Below, one piece after another: positions 8,401 to 17,167 of a DNA stretch of 64,000 nt. Position 1 is the stretch's first letter. Every line of letters starts with the position of its first letter. A program made the translations under genes and the position numbers. Under the pieces are notes generated by a model. The model did not search any database and was not told where the DNA came from. It was given only the letters and a program-made list of their open reading frames with translations. Source of the stretch: Rhodoglobus vestalii (GTDB lineage: Bacteria > Actinomycetota > Actinomycetes > Actinomycetales > Microbacteriaceae); NCBI RefSeq assembly GCF_006788895.1, contig NZ_VFRA01000001.1, positions 2,356,001-2,420,000 of the forward strand. Direction: 5' to 3'.

Positions 8401-9654
8401 ATGAGTGTGAACCCCACCGTGCGTTCTGACACCCCTGAGCCGAGCTTCGTGGGTACCGTCGCAATCGCTTCGCGGATATTCGCACCAGAGCCGGCGGCGG
8501 CGTCGTTCCGTCTCGCTGCTCTAGCCAATGCCCTAGCGCGCTCCGGAGCGCGTATGATCGTCATCACATCCACGTTTACGCCAGACGTGGGGGGTGCTAA
8601 CGAGGTTGTTGACGATGACGTTACCGTTCGACGGTTCCCTGTACTACGCAATAAAGATGGTTACGTGCGCGGGTACCTGCAATATTTGAGTTTTGATGTG
8701 CCACTTGCCGCTCGCCTCCTTTTCGCGCGCGGGATCAAAGCGGTTGTCGTCGAGCCACCCCCGACGACGGCAGCAGTCGTTCGGGTGGTGTGCGCGATTC
8801 GCCGGATTCCGTACTTCTACTACGCCGCCGATATCTGGTCTGACGCGTCGACAACCGTGGCGAATAATGGTGTTGTGAAGGTAGTTCGTGCGGTCGAGCT
8901 GTGGGCACTTAGAGGAGCTTCGGGAGTGCTTTCAGTCTCACAGACCGTAACGCAGAGGCTTGCCGAATTGGGAGTCTCTGAGCGAGTGCGAGAAGTTGGC
9001 AATGGCGTCAATACTGACCTTTTTGCTGAGCACGGCATGCACTATCCATACGGCTCGCCATACTTTTTATACGCTGGCACTGCCTCTGAAGTGCATGGTG
9101 CAACAATTTTTGTTGATGCTTTGGCTCTTGTGCGTGAGATCCACCCCAAAGCGCGCATTATTTTTGTTGGGCAGGGCGCCGATCGCTCGGAATTGGAGCG
9201 CCGTGGCAAGGAGCTGGGCGAGGGTGCGGTCGAGTTTTTGCCCCGTGTTCCTCCGGCGAGGGTCGCTGAAATGCTGCGTTCAGCGGTTGCCTCACTCGCG
9301 AGTGTAAAGCCTGGAGTGGGCTACGACCTTGCGTTCCCGACGAAACTCTACGCATCCGTGGCATGCGGGACACCAGCAGTTTTTGCAGGTGCAGGCCCTG
9401 GGGCAAAATTTGTCGCCGACCTCCATGCGGGATGGGTCGCTGACTACAGCCCCGACCATGTCGCTGAGGCGATGATTGCTGCGCTCAGCGGCGATCGCGA
9501 CTCTGTTGAGCGCAGAGCGTTGGCTGAACGTGCGGCTCAGGTAGTGTCAATCACCGCAATCGCAAATGCAGGCGCGCAGTTTATTATGGACACTACGTTT
9601 GTCTCAGGCGCGAATGTGCGAGACGAGCCTCCAGCTAGGAACGAGAAACGATGA
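8401..9654 (+). CDS. Family 4-type (GT-B) glycosyltransferase
   Basis: A 417-residue GT-B glycosyltransferase. The N-terminal acceptor domain begins with ASRIFAPEPAAASFRL, close to the WbuB/GT4 opening RxFxPEP. VSQTVTQRLAELGV and VGNGVNTDLF mark the domain junction, and LYAGTASEVHG and IIFVGQGADRSELE belong to the donor domain. The family's E-x7-E region has become FPTKLYASVACGTPAVFAG (about 312-330). Donor and acceptor are unknown. Its place between the UDP-diacetamido-uronate enzymes and an ABC flippase suggests it uses that sugar on a lipid-linked glycan. It overlaps the ABC gene by ATGA. Confidence 0.88.
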   Translation: MSVNPTVRSDTPEPSFVGTVAIASRIFAPEPAAASFRLAALANALARSGARMIVITSTFTPDVGGANEVVDDDVTVRRFPVLRNKDGYVRGYLQYLSFDVPLAARLLFARGIKAVVVEPPPTTAAVVRVVCAIRRIPYFYYAADIWSDASTTVANNGVVKVVRAVELWALRGASGVLSVSQTVTQRLAELGVSERVREVGNGVNTDLFAEHGMHYPYGSPYFLYAGTASEVHGATIFVDALALVREIHPKARIIFVGQGADRSELERRGKELGEGAVEFLPRVPPARVAEMLRSAVASLASVKPGVGYDLAFPTKLYASVACGTPAVFAGAGPGAKFVADLHAGWVADYSPDHVAEAMIAALSGDRDSVERRALAERAAQVVSITAIANAGAQFIMDTTFVSGANVRDEPPARNEKR

Positions 9655-11429
9655 GATTGATACTGAGGACACTGCGGGAACTCGTCCCGCTGCTTCCTGA
9701 ACGCGCGCAGCGGTTCTTGTGGGGTTACATCGTGGCATCGACGTCTTTGGCGATTCTCGATATTGCGGCGCTCGGACTTCTTGCCGTCTCGCTGAGCTCT
9801 ATGGTCGCGAATCTCCCGGTGCAGCTTCCGATTGTCGGTGCAGTGCCCACGGAGAACTATGTATGGATCGTGCTAACGGTCTCTCTGCTGATCATCACCA
9901 AATCGATTCTGAGCATCAGCCTTCAGTGGGTCGCGACTCGACGATTCGCCTCCTACGAGCTTGAGATTGGGGACAAGCTTTTCAATGCGTACATCAGGGC
10001 GCCCTGGTCCGACCGACTCAAGCGCAGCACAGCACAGCTTGTGCGTTTGGCTGACGTCGGAATCGCTAACACCATCTCTTCGTTCCTCTTGCCAGCGATG
10101 ACAATGCCCACGCTCGTGATCACTGCGGTGTCGATTTTCGCAGTCCTTGTGATTGCACAACCCGCAACCGCGCTGATCACCGTGCTCTACCTGGGGGCAA
10201 TGGCAGTACTTCTCGCGGTGGTTGTATCTCGTAAGTCGGTCCAAGCAGGACGTACTAACCGTGATTACTCGTTTGCGGTAGCTACTCTCATGACCGACAT
10301 GGTCTCTGCTCTCAAGGAGATCACGCTCCGCAACAAAGCATCAGAAGTAGCAGAAGTTGTGCACGCCAACCGCATCTACACCACGCGAGCGCGGGCGAAC
10401 ATCAACTTCCTCTCGGCGGTCCCAAAATTCGTTTTGGATGCCGCACTCATCGGTGGATTCTTGTTGGTCGGTGGTTTCGCGTACATCGAAGGCGGCCTCG
10501 CCGATGCACTCGCCGCTATCGCGATCTTCGGAGTCGCGGGTTTCCGGCTGGTCCCCGCGCTCACAGGTTTCCAGTCGGTTCTCACTGTCACTCACGCGAG
10601 TTCGCCCCACGTGCAAGCTGTTATTGATGACATCTACCAGTCGCGCGTCTATATAGAGCGGGCAGAGACCATTGGTCATGATCCCATCGGCGAGGCGCCG
10701 AAGTCGCTTGAGCTCGAGAACGTCAGCTTCACTTACAATCGTTCGTCGATACCCGCAATCGACGACGTCAATTTGTCCATTCCTTTGGGAAGCACTCTGG
10801 GCCTTGTCGGATCGTCGGGGGCGGGAAAGAGCACCCTTGTCGACATCCTTCTCGGGCTTTTGGTTCCGTCCGACGGCTCGATCGAACTCGATGGCGAGCC
10901 GCTGGAGAATGTTCTCGCATCGTGGCGAGCCCGCGTAGGTTACGTTCCTCAGGACGTGGCGATTTTCGAGGGATCGATCGCACAAAATGTCGCGCTCGTG
11001 TGGAACACCGACTTTGATGCGGAGCGAGTAGAGAGTGCGCTTCGACGTGCACAACTCTGGACGACTGTTGAGTCGCGCCCTGAGGGCATGAACTCGGCTG
11101 TGGGCGAGCGAGGAATGTCCCTCTCGGGTGGGCAACGTCAGCGGCTCGGAATTGCGCGCGCTCTCTATTCGGACCCCCTGATTCTCGTGCTCGACGAAGC
11201 AACGAGTGCGCTCGACACGAAGACCGAATCAGATGTCGCGGCAGCGATCCGCTCACTCCGTGGCGAGATCACGATCGTCTCGGTAGCTCACCGGCTCTCG
11301 ACGATTCGCGATAATGATCAAGTGTGTTTCATGCAGGATGGTCGCATTGTTGCTGTCGGTACCTTCGAAGAGTTGGTAGCGCAAGTCCCGGAATTCGCTG
11401 AGCAAGCTGCGCTCGCGGGGATTAGCTAG
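9651..11429 (+). CDS. ABC exporter with fused membrane and ATPase domains (PglK/MsbA-like flippase)
   Basis: A 592-residue half-transporter: six predicted membrane helices (about 1-330), then a complete nucleotide-binding domain. Walker A is GSSGAGKST (about 387-395), the signature is LSGGQRQRLGIARAL (about 491-505), Walker B is ILVLDEATSALD, and the H-loop is SVAHRLSTI. It should act as a homodimer. In this setting, last in an operon for an unusual UDP-sugar and a glycosyltransferase, it most likely flips a lipid-linked oligosaccharide, as Campylobacter PglK does. Export of another lipid cannot be excluded from sequence alone. Confidence 0.92.
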   Translation: MRLILRTLRELVPLLPERAQRFLWGYIVASTSLAILDIAALGLLAVSLSSMVANLPVQLPIVGAVPTENYVWIVLTVSLLIITKSILSISLQWVATRRFASYELEIGDKLFNAYIRAPWSDRLKRSTAQLVRLADVGIANTISSFLLPAMTMPTLVITAVSIFAVLVIAQPATALITVLYLGAMAVLLAVVVSRKSVQAGRTNRDYSFAVATLMTDMVSALKEITLRNKASEVAEVVHANRIYTTRARANINFLSAVPKFVLDAALIGGFLLVGGFAYIEGGLADALAAIAIFGVAGFRLVPALTGFQSVLTVTHASSPHVQAVIDDIYQSRVYIERAETIGHDPIGEAPKSLELENVSFTYNRSSIPAIDDVNLSIPLGSTLGLVGSSGAGKSTLVDILLGLLVPSDGSIELDGEPLENVLASWRARVGYVPQDVAIFEGSIAQNVALVWNTDFDAERVESALRRAQLWTTVESRPEGMNSAVGERGMSLSGGQRQRLGIARALYSDPLILVLDEATSALDTKTESDVAAAIRSLRGEITIVSVAHRLSTIRDNDQVCFMQDGRIVAVGTFEELVAQVPEFAEQAALAGIS

Positions 11430-11444
11430 CGCGTGTAGTAGCGT

Positions 11445-11951
11445 CTAGTTACTCTCGCGTAGGGTGACAATGGCGGCCGCTTCCCCGAAGAACGCTGCCG
11501 TGGCCCTGTGGCGTCGGTTCAGGAGCCATGCTGTTCTGATCGCAGCAGTATCGGAGGCAATCACTAGGTCGAAATGCCCGGCTGTTTTTGCCGGCTTTCT
11601 GCTGTAGGCCCGCGCAAAAGTGCGGGATGGGTCCGTTGCACTGAGGGAATTGATCAGTCGACCGACTGGGGACTTTGCCAGTGTTGGGCGCAATTTCTGC
11701 GCACCCACCGCCGACAGAAGTCGGTCGACGAGAGGCACAGAATCTGCTCGCAGGGAGTGGATAATCGCGTTGCGGGCGTAAGTTTTCTCGGCGTGCTTCA
11801 CGGGATCGAGCGTCGCGATCGTGAGCACGACGTCGCATTCGGCGGCGGCGGCGATTACTTCGGCAAGTCCCGCGGTTGCGAACTGTGACTCGAGTCTCTC
11901 AACTGCCTCAGCATCATTGGCCACTAAGAGGAGAGCATTCAGAGTTGTCAT
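11445..11951 (-). CDS. Uncharacterised protein coupled to a glycosyltransferase gene
   Basis: A 168-residue protein whose family I do not recognise. The ATG at 11951 overlaps the stop of the upstream glycosyltransferase gene (ATGA), and ALLLVANDAEAVERLE follows, so the longer frame to 12152 is rejected. The body is helical and alanine-rich. The segment HFDLVIASDTAAIRTAWLLN (about 132-151) resembles the first-domain strand and helix of GT-B enzymes such as the gene at 13378 (FDLVVANDARAIPAAHAL). It could be a small accessory protein or the remnant of a glycosyltransferase N-terminal domain. No signal peptide or membrane helix is evident. Confidence 0.6.
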   Translation of the reverse strand: MTTLNALLLVANDAEAVERLESQFATAGLAEVIAAAAECDVVLTIATLDPVKHAEKTYARNAIIHSLRADSVPLVDRLLSAVGAQKLRPTLAKSPVGRLINSLSATDPSRTFARAYSRKPAKTAGHFDLVIASDTAAIRTAWLLNRRHRATAAFFGEAAAIVTLRESN

Positions 11952-13276
11952 TGATGGCCGCTCTCTGACATTGTCTGACGAGTCAATTCTGATATCCGTG
12001 GTTCGAGTTGTCTCAGTCGCTCGAAGCGAACCGCTGACTTTCGTGCCTGAGCCTGCGCGTCTGCGTCTGCGTCTGAGTCGAGTGCCATCATGCCTAATGC
12101 AACGATCGACTCCGCGAAACTTTTTGCGGAAACCTCCTCCGCGGCGACCCATCGTGGATAGTCCTGCAGGACTGTTGTGGACGCTGTCTCGGGGTGGTGC
12201 AGCGACGCAATGGGGAGTCCGGTCCCTGCGTACTCGTAGACTTTCCCGCTTGAAATATATTCGCTCTGCCCAAGGACGAGAAGCAGCGCGTCGAAACGGG
12301 AATAGACCTCGGCAACTTGTGTCTTGCTGACGATTCCCATGTAGCGAACGCCATCGGCGGCGTAGCTCTCGATGAGTTCAAGCATCTGGGCGTTGGGCGC
12401 TGAGTAGTGTCCAAGACGACCATGGATTTCGAAAACTGCATTTGCCAAGACAGGGCAGTGCTTGCGCGCTTGCCGCCATCCTTCGAGGGTCTCGTGAACA
12501 GGCATCGGGCCATAGATCGTGCCAAGGTATCCGAATATGAGGCCGTCCGGCGAAGACACGCGATCGACTTGTCCCTGCAGGAATTCTGGATCAAAACCGT
12601 TGGTGACAACATGGAACTTGGGTGCGTCAGTGGGGAACTCTCGGGCGTGCCACTGGAGAATGGGCTTGTTGACGAACCAGACTTCGCTCGCGCTCTTGAG
12701 CAGCCTTTTCTCCCAGCGAGCTGACCGTGACGATCGCGATCCGATGCGCGAGCCGCGGTACATGTCGAGGTGCCATGTGTCGCGGTAGTCCATTACATAG
12801 GGGATGCCGTGGCTTTTATTGAGGTAGTAGCCGGGCAGGAAGTCGATGTTCGGGTTTGCCGTGCCAATGACGAGGTCGACTGGTATATTGCGGTGAACCT
12901 CGCGAGCGGCGGCAACCAATGGGCGGCGCCAGGCACCGTATCGCGGCTCCGGAAATGCAGAGCTTTCGCCCAGCGACTTGAGAAAGCTCCACAGCAGGGG
13001 CGACGCGACGCGAAGGCGTGTCCACTGCGACAGATTGGTCTCTCCTCGTGAGAGGTCGAAGGGAACTCTAACAACCGTGATCGAGGAGTGAATCTGCTGT
13101 TCAGCGAGTTCGTCCGTGCCGGTGAGCGAAGCGAACGTTTCCCGAGTGGCGGTAAGCACAGTAACGCGCCATCCTGCTTCAGCGTAGGCATTTGCGGTAG
13201 CCAATGCTCGGTACATTCCTGCACCGCGAGCGGGGGGATAGCCCCAAGCGACATAGAGCAGGTGAGGTTTACGCAT
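11948..13276 (-). CDS. Family 4-type glycosyltransferase (WbuB-like)
   Basis: A 442-residue GT-B glycosyltransferase. It opens with HLLYVAWGYPPARGAGMYRAL, has DLVIGTANPNIDFLPGYYL and YVMDYRDTWHLDMY in the acceptor domain, and continues with VVTNGFDPEFL and IFGYLGTIYG in the donor domain. VYSRFDALLLVLGQSEYISSGKVYEYAGTGLPI covers the donor-binding E-x7-E-like region. The frame extends to 13318, but ATG at 13276 (MRKPHLLYV) gives the normal N-terminus. The 101 bp to the divergent gene at 13378 must carry promoters for both directions; I see no clear consensus there. Donor and acceptor sugars are unknown. Confidence 0.87.
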   Translation of the reverse strand: MRKPHLLYVAWGYPPARGAGMYRALATANAYAEAGWRVTVLTATRETFASLTGTDELAEQQIHSSITVVRVPFDLSRGETNLSQWTRLRVASPLLWSFLKSLGESSAFPEPRYGAWRRPLVAAAREVHRNIPVDLVIGTANPNIDFLPGYYLNKSHGIPYVMDYRDTWHLDMYRGSRIGSRSSRSARWEKRLLKSASEVWFVNKPILQWHAREFPTDAPKFHVVTNGFDPEFLQGQVDRVSSPDGLIFGYLGTIYGPMPVHETLEGWRQARKHCPVLANAVFEIHGRLGHYSAPNAQMLELIESYAADGVRYMGIVSKTQVAEVYSRFDALLLVLGQSEYISSGKVYEYAGTGLPIASLHHPETASTTVLQDYPRWVAAEEVSAKSFAESIVALGMMALDSDADADAQAQARKSAVRFERLRQLEPRISELTRQTMSESGHQ

Positions 13277-13377
13277 TGGAGTACTCAGTGAATTCCGGTC
13301 AGTGAAGTCTGCGAGCAACTGCTGCTGCAGTGTGCTGCGGATCGTAGGCAGGCACTCATGAACCCTACTATTGAACT

Positions 13378-14535
13378 ATGGCACCGCTCCGGATTCTCTG
13401 CATTTCATTTTCTCCAATTGAACGCGACGCGCGTATCCTTCGACAGTTGGGAATTCTCGCGGAATTCGGTTACGTCACAACGGTTGGCTATGGTTCTCGA
13501 CCGGCGGATGCTGCGGCGCACGTCGAGGTGCCGTCGAATCTCCCTTCGCTGCCGCAAACGCTGGGTGGCGTAGCGCTGTTAGCTCTTCGTCAGTGGTCGC
13601 GCGCCGAACTCGCCGCTCCTGCGGTGCAGTTTGCGATCACAGCGCTCTACGGTGAACGATTTGACCTAGTAGTTGCGAACGATGCGCGCGCGATTCCTGC
13701 CGCTCATGCGCTGGCTCACGGGGCCCCGGTGTGGTCAGATCTCCATGAGTGGGCACCTGAGGAGCGCACTCACGTGCTTTCTTGGCGACTATTGGTCGCG
13801 CCATTGATGCGACATATTTGCGCGAGATATCTTTCCCGGTCCGCTGCGTCATCAACGGTGTGTGACTCAATCGCTGGGCTCTACGAACGCGACTACGGAG
13901 TTAGGCCGACCGTCGTACGCAACTCAACACATTGGCGCCAATTGGAGCCGTCTACTGCGGACGCGTCAACAATAAGAATGGTGCATAGCGGTGCCGCTAT
14001 ACATGGCCGCAATCTTGAAGCGATGATCGATGCCACCCGAGAGTTGGGCGAGGGCTATTCGCTGGATCTTTTTCTTGTCGAAGGTGGTGATGGGGGCGCC
14101 TATCTTCGAAAGTTGAAGGCGCGAGCTGGCGAATTAGGCTCAATCCGATTTAACCCTCCTGTAACTCCGGCTGAGCTGCCCGGGGTGCTTAATCAGTTCG
14201 ACATTGGCGTATTTTGGATACCGCCAACGCACACTAATGCGCGGTACACCCTCCCGAATAAGTTCTTTGATTATGTACAAGCGCGACTTGCGATTGCGGT
14301 TGGGCCGAGCATCGAGATGCAGCAGCTCGTCGAGAGCAAGCAGCTCGGAGTCGTCAGCGATGGCTTCAGCGTTACCGAGTGCGTAGCCTCGATTCGGTCA
14401 CTCACCCCCGCCGAGATCGCTCGCACAAAATTACGCGTTGACGCGGCGTCGCGAGAGCTTAGTTTCGAACGCGATGGCGAAGTAATGCGCACCATTGTTC
14501 GGGGCGCGACCCTCGCAGACGCGACGTCCGAATGA
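13378..14535 (+). CDS. Glycosyltransferase (GT-B fold, GT4-like)
   Basis: A 385-residue GT-B-type protein. The opening RILCISFSPIERDARILRQL and FDLVVANDARAIPAAHAL fit an acceptor domain, and the motif VWSDLHEWAPEE is the DxHE-type element of several GT4 enzymes. TVVRNSTHWRQLEP marks the inter-domain hinge, and YTLPNKFFDYVQARLAIAVGPS corresponds to the E-x7-E donor region, where the first Glu is replaced by a KFFDY form. Its stop overlaps the next start (ATGA), so it is translated with the first of two paralogous glycosyltransferase-like genes. Specificity cannot be assigned. Confidence 0.82.
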   Translation: MAPLRILCISFSPIERDARILRQLGILAEFGYVTTVGYGSRPADAAAHVEVPSNLPSLPQTLGGVALLALRQWSRAELAAPAVQFAITALYGERFDLVVANDARAIPAAHALAHGAPVWSDLHEWAPEERTHVLSWRLLVAPLMRHICARYLSRSAASSTVCDSIAGLYERDYGVRPTVVRNSTHWRQLEPSTADASTIRMVHSGAAIHGRNLEAMIDATRELGEGYSLDLFLVEGGDGGAYLRKLKARAGELGSIRFNPPVTPAELPGVLNQFDIGVFWIPPTHTNARYTLPNKFFDYVQARLAIAVGPSIEMQQLVESKQLGVVSDGFSVTECVASIRSLTPAEIARTKLRVDAASRELSFERDGEVMRTIVRGATLADATSE

Positions 14536-15761
14536 GCGAGGTCAGGCACTGGATCCGTCGAGTGATTTTTCGGATCAAGAACGGCGTGAAGCGCCTCATT
14601 ATTGGCCTCATTCTGTCGTTGCCGACTCAAGTCCAACTGCGCGTTCTGCCGTCTTCGCAGCGGTACGACTCGTCGTTAGTTCCGATGCCCGAGAACCTCG
14701 GCTCCCACTCTCGGTCGCGATTAATGATCGCGCCGGCAAACTCAGCAGGGCAAGGTTGGGCTTGGGCGCAAGCAGTGAATAGGTATTCCTCTGGCGCAAC
14801 CGCAACGAATATGGCGGTCGTGGGCCCCCAAGACTTTGGATTCGGCTGCGGCGAGCCGGTCCCGCTCGGCGCGTATCGATGGTCAAGACGCTGGCACGAG
14901 GTGCAACGTGAAGCAGTGACGAGTCAATTCACGCATGTGCTCGTCGAGTCAGATCGGCCGCTGTTTGGCGATGCGCAGTTACGCACTGCTGAGGCAGACA
15001 TCGACGAACTTGTCGCTGCAGGTCTTTCTGTCGGGTTGCTTTTTCATGGAAGCGACATCCGGTTGCCGAGTCGCCACGCGGCGCGGATGACGTGGTCTCC
15101 GTTCCATGGCGAACGATGGTCGTTGACACCGGCTTTAGAGCAACGTGCCCGTGAACTTCAGTCCCGGCTCGCGAACTCCGCTCTGCCCATCTTTTTTTCT
15201 ACTCCTGACCTAGCGCTCGACGTGCCTCAAGGTCGCTGGTTGCCTGTCGTTGTTGACCCGTCGATCTGGGAGCTGGGACTACCTGTGTTCTCTCACGGCG
15301 GCGTTCCGGTTGTGGCGCATGCGCCGAGTAAGGCTGCGGTTAAGGGCTCGGATCTCGCAGATCCGGTGATGAAGAAGCTTGAAGCTGAAGGGCTCATTCG
15401 TTACGTTCGTGTCGAGCACGTACCGGCAGGTGAGATGCCAGCGGTGTATACCTCAGTCGATATTGTTCTCGACCAATTCAGTTTGGGCATTTACGGCGTT
15501 GCGGCATGTGAGGCAATGGCTGCTGGTCGCATTGTTGTGTCGTTTGTTTCTCATCAAGTGCGCGATTTCGTTTCGGAAGAGACCGGTCTCTCTCTGCCGA
15601 TTATTGACTTGTCTCCTAGCGCTATTGAGTGCGAAATGCGTGTGCTGTTGGCCGACCGAGACCGGATGCTCGAGCACGCGCGCCGGGGCCCAGAGTTTGT
15701 AAGAACGGTACACGACGGGCAATTGAGCGCACGGGTATTGTCTGATTTTCTCGAACCCTAG
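14532..15761 (+). CDS. Putative glycosyltransferase, HGSDxRLPSRH family, copy 1
   Basis: A 409-residue protein paralogous to the gene at 15901. Shared motifs are MIAPANSAGQGWAWAQA near the N-terminus, HVLVESDRPLFGD, and HGSDIRLPSRH at about 172-182 followed by a WSPF motif. LPVVVDPSIW and VAHAPSKAAVKG come next, and MPAVYTSVDIVLDQF-GIYGVAACEAMAAGRIV (about 303-335) closes the set. The last element resembles the donor-binding end of GT-B enzymes, with the family's glutamate in ACEAMAAG. A basic, weakly hydrophobic N-terminal helix may touch the membrane. It is coupled to the preceding glycosyltransferase by ATGA. I do not know a characterised member, so function is inferred from fold and context. 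Confidence 0.78.
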   Translation: MSEVRHWIRRVIFRIKNGVKRLIIGLILSLPTQVQLRVLPSSQRYDSSLVPMPENLGSHSRSRLMIAPANSAGQGWAWAQAVNRYSSGATATNMAVVGPQDFGFGCGEPVPLGAYRWSRRWHEVQREAVTSQFTHVLVESDRPLFGDAQLRTAEADIDELVAAGLSVGLLFHGSDIRLPSRHAARMTWSPFHGERWSLTPALEQRARELQSRLANSALPIFFSTPDLALDVPQGRWLPVVVDPSIWELGLPVFSHGGVPVVAHAPSKAAVKGSDLADPVMKKLEAEGLIRYVRVEHVPAGEMPAVYTSVDIVLDQFSLGIYGVAACEAMAAGRIVVSFVSHQVRDFVSEETGLSLPIIDLSPSAIECEMRVLLADRDRMLEHARRGPEFVRTVHDGQLSARVLSDFLEP

Positions 15762-15900
15762 GTGGTCAGTGCAGATGTTGGGTGGATGCCAGCTCAAGGT
15801 TCGTGCCGAAGAATTCGCTTGCTAGAGTCGCGAGAGTGCGCCGAAGGGTGGGCCTTACTAGGTCTTCGAAGCAGTCAATGGGAAGCGAGTGGCAAGGTCA

Positions 15901-17064
15901 ATGAACAGAGTGATTGCAACGGTTCTTTCCTGGCTGCCGGAACGATTGAGCTCGGTACTGCGGGCGAAGCAGTATCGATACCGACTCACCGACGTTCCTT
16001 CAGCCCCTCAAGCTCAAAACACGCGGATTAGGTTGTACATCGCTCCAGTTAATTTCGCGGGTCAGGGCTATCAATGGGCGCGAGCTGCCGAGAGACTGCC
16101 TGACGTTTCGGCAGTAAACATGCAATACGTGAAAGCGGGAGACTTTGGCTATCCTGCCGACAATTCGGTACCCGTCAACATCACAAGATTTTCTCGACCG
16201 TGGCAGGAGAGGCAGTTCGAGGCAGTCTGCCAGAACTTCTCGCATGTGATTGTTGAAGCAAACCGCGCACTATTCGGAACTCTGTTCGACGCCGATGTTG
16301 AGTCGGAAATTCGTGCGTTGCAGGCACGAGGCGTGAAGGTCGCCGCAGCATCCCACGGAAGTGACTTAAGACTGCCGAGCAGGCACCAGAAAATCGACCA
16401 GTGGTCTCCGTTCAACGAGCCGGCCTGGGCGCTGATCCCGAGCCTCGAAGAAAAGGCGTTATTGACACGCCGAGTGCTCTCGGCAACCGGGATTCCTGTT
16501 TTCGTACCGACGCCAGAACTGCTCCTCGACTGGCCGGAAGCGCAGTGGCTGCCCATCGTGGTCGATGTCGAACGATGGTCGCGTGATGATGCCGTGCTTC
16601 GGGAGCCTCGACTGCGAATCGTCCATGCGCCCTCCAAAGATGTGGTTAAGGGCACCCACCTTATTGAGGAGAGCATGCGTCGCCTTCAGGATGAGGGAGT
16701 TGTCGAGTATAGGGTTGTTCGGGGGGTTCCAGCCGCTGAGATGCCTCGTGTCTATGGTGACGCCGACATCGTAATTGACCAGTTTCGAATTGGAACTTAC
16801 GCGACGGGAGCAATTGAAGCGATGGCTGCTGGTCGTATCGTGATTGCGCACTTGCATGATCAGGTCCGCGCTCACGTGCGGGAGAATTTCTCTTTGGAGA
16901 TACCGATCGTTGAAGCTATGCCGGACTCGATTGAGGCAACAATCCGCGATATCGCTGCCAATCGTGGGCACTACCTGCCCTTTGCCTCAGCCGGTCCAGA
17001 ATTCGCCCGAGCGCTGCACGATGGTGAGGTTAGCTCGCACGTTCTCGCGACCTTTCTCGACTAA
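15901..17064 (+). CDS. Putative glycosyltransferase, HGSDxRLPSRH family, copy 2
   Basis: A 387-residue paralogue of the previous gene, in the same order and orientation. Motifs correspond one to one: YIAPVNFAGQGYQWARA, HVIVEANRALFG, HGSDLRLPSRH at 152-162 then WSPF, VHAPSKDVVKG, and MPRVYGDADIVIDQF-GTYATGAIEAMAAGRIV (about 281-313). ATG at 15901 is preferred over a GTG 12 nt upstream. Unlike the copy before it, it is separated from its neighbour by 139 bp in which I see no gene or clear promoter. Tandem duplication with divergence suggests two related linkages in the same glycan. Confidence 0.78.
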   Translation: MNRVIATVLSWLPERLSSVLRAKQYRYRLTDVPSAPQAQNTRIRLYIAPVNFAGQGYQWARAAERLPDVSAVNMQYVKAGDFGYPADNSVPVNITRFSRPWQERQFEAVCQNFSHVIVEANRALFGTLFDADVESEIRALQARGVKVAAASHGSDLRLPSRHQKIDQWSPFNEPAWALIPSLEEKALLTRRVLSATGIPVFVPTPELLLDWPEAQWLPIVVDVERWSRDDAVLREPRLRIVHAPSKDVVKGTHLIEESMRRLQDEGVVEYRVVRGVPAAEMPRVYGDADIVIDQFRIGTYATGAIEAMAAGRIVIAHLHDQVRAHVRENFSLEIPIVEAMPDSIEATIRDIAANRGHYLPFASAGPEFARALHDGEVSSHVLATFLD

Positions 17065-17167
17065 TTAGAGGCTCTGCTGTGCGCCGTCTCGGGTTGGGGG
17101 TGCTGCGTGCTCGAAATCCAGCCCGAAGTGGTTTACAGTGGTAGCTGGCTTGGGGGGTCGTATATTC

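Noticed and set aside
10341..11135. A 264-codon antisense frame in the ABC exporter
   Set aside because: Arg/Cys-rich translation with no domain, opposite intact nucleotide-binding-domain motifs.
12153..13275. Several plus-strand frames of 80-170 codons opposite the glycosyltransferase at 11948-13276
   Set aside because: No motif, poor ribosome-binding sites and complete overlap with a conserved gene.
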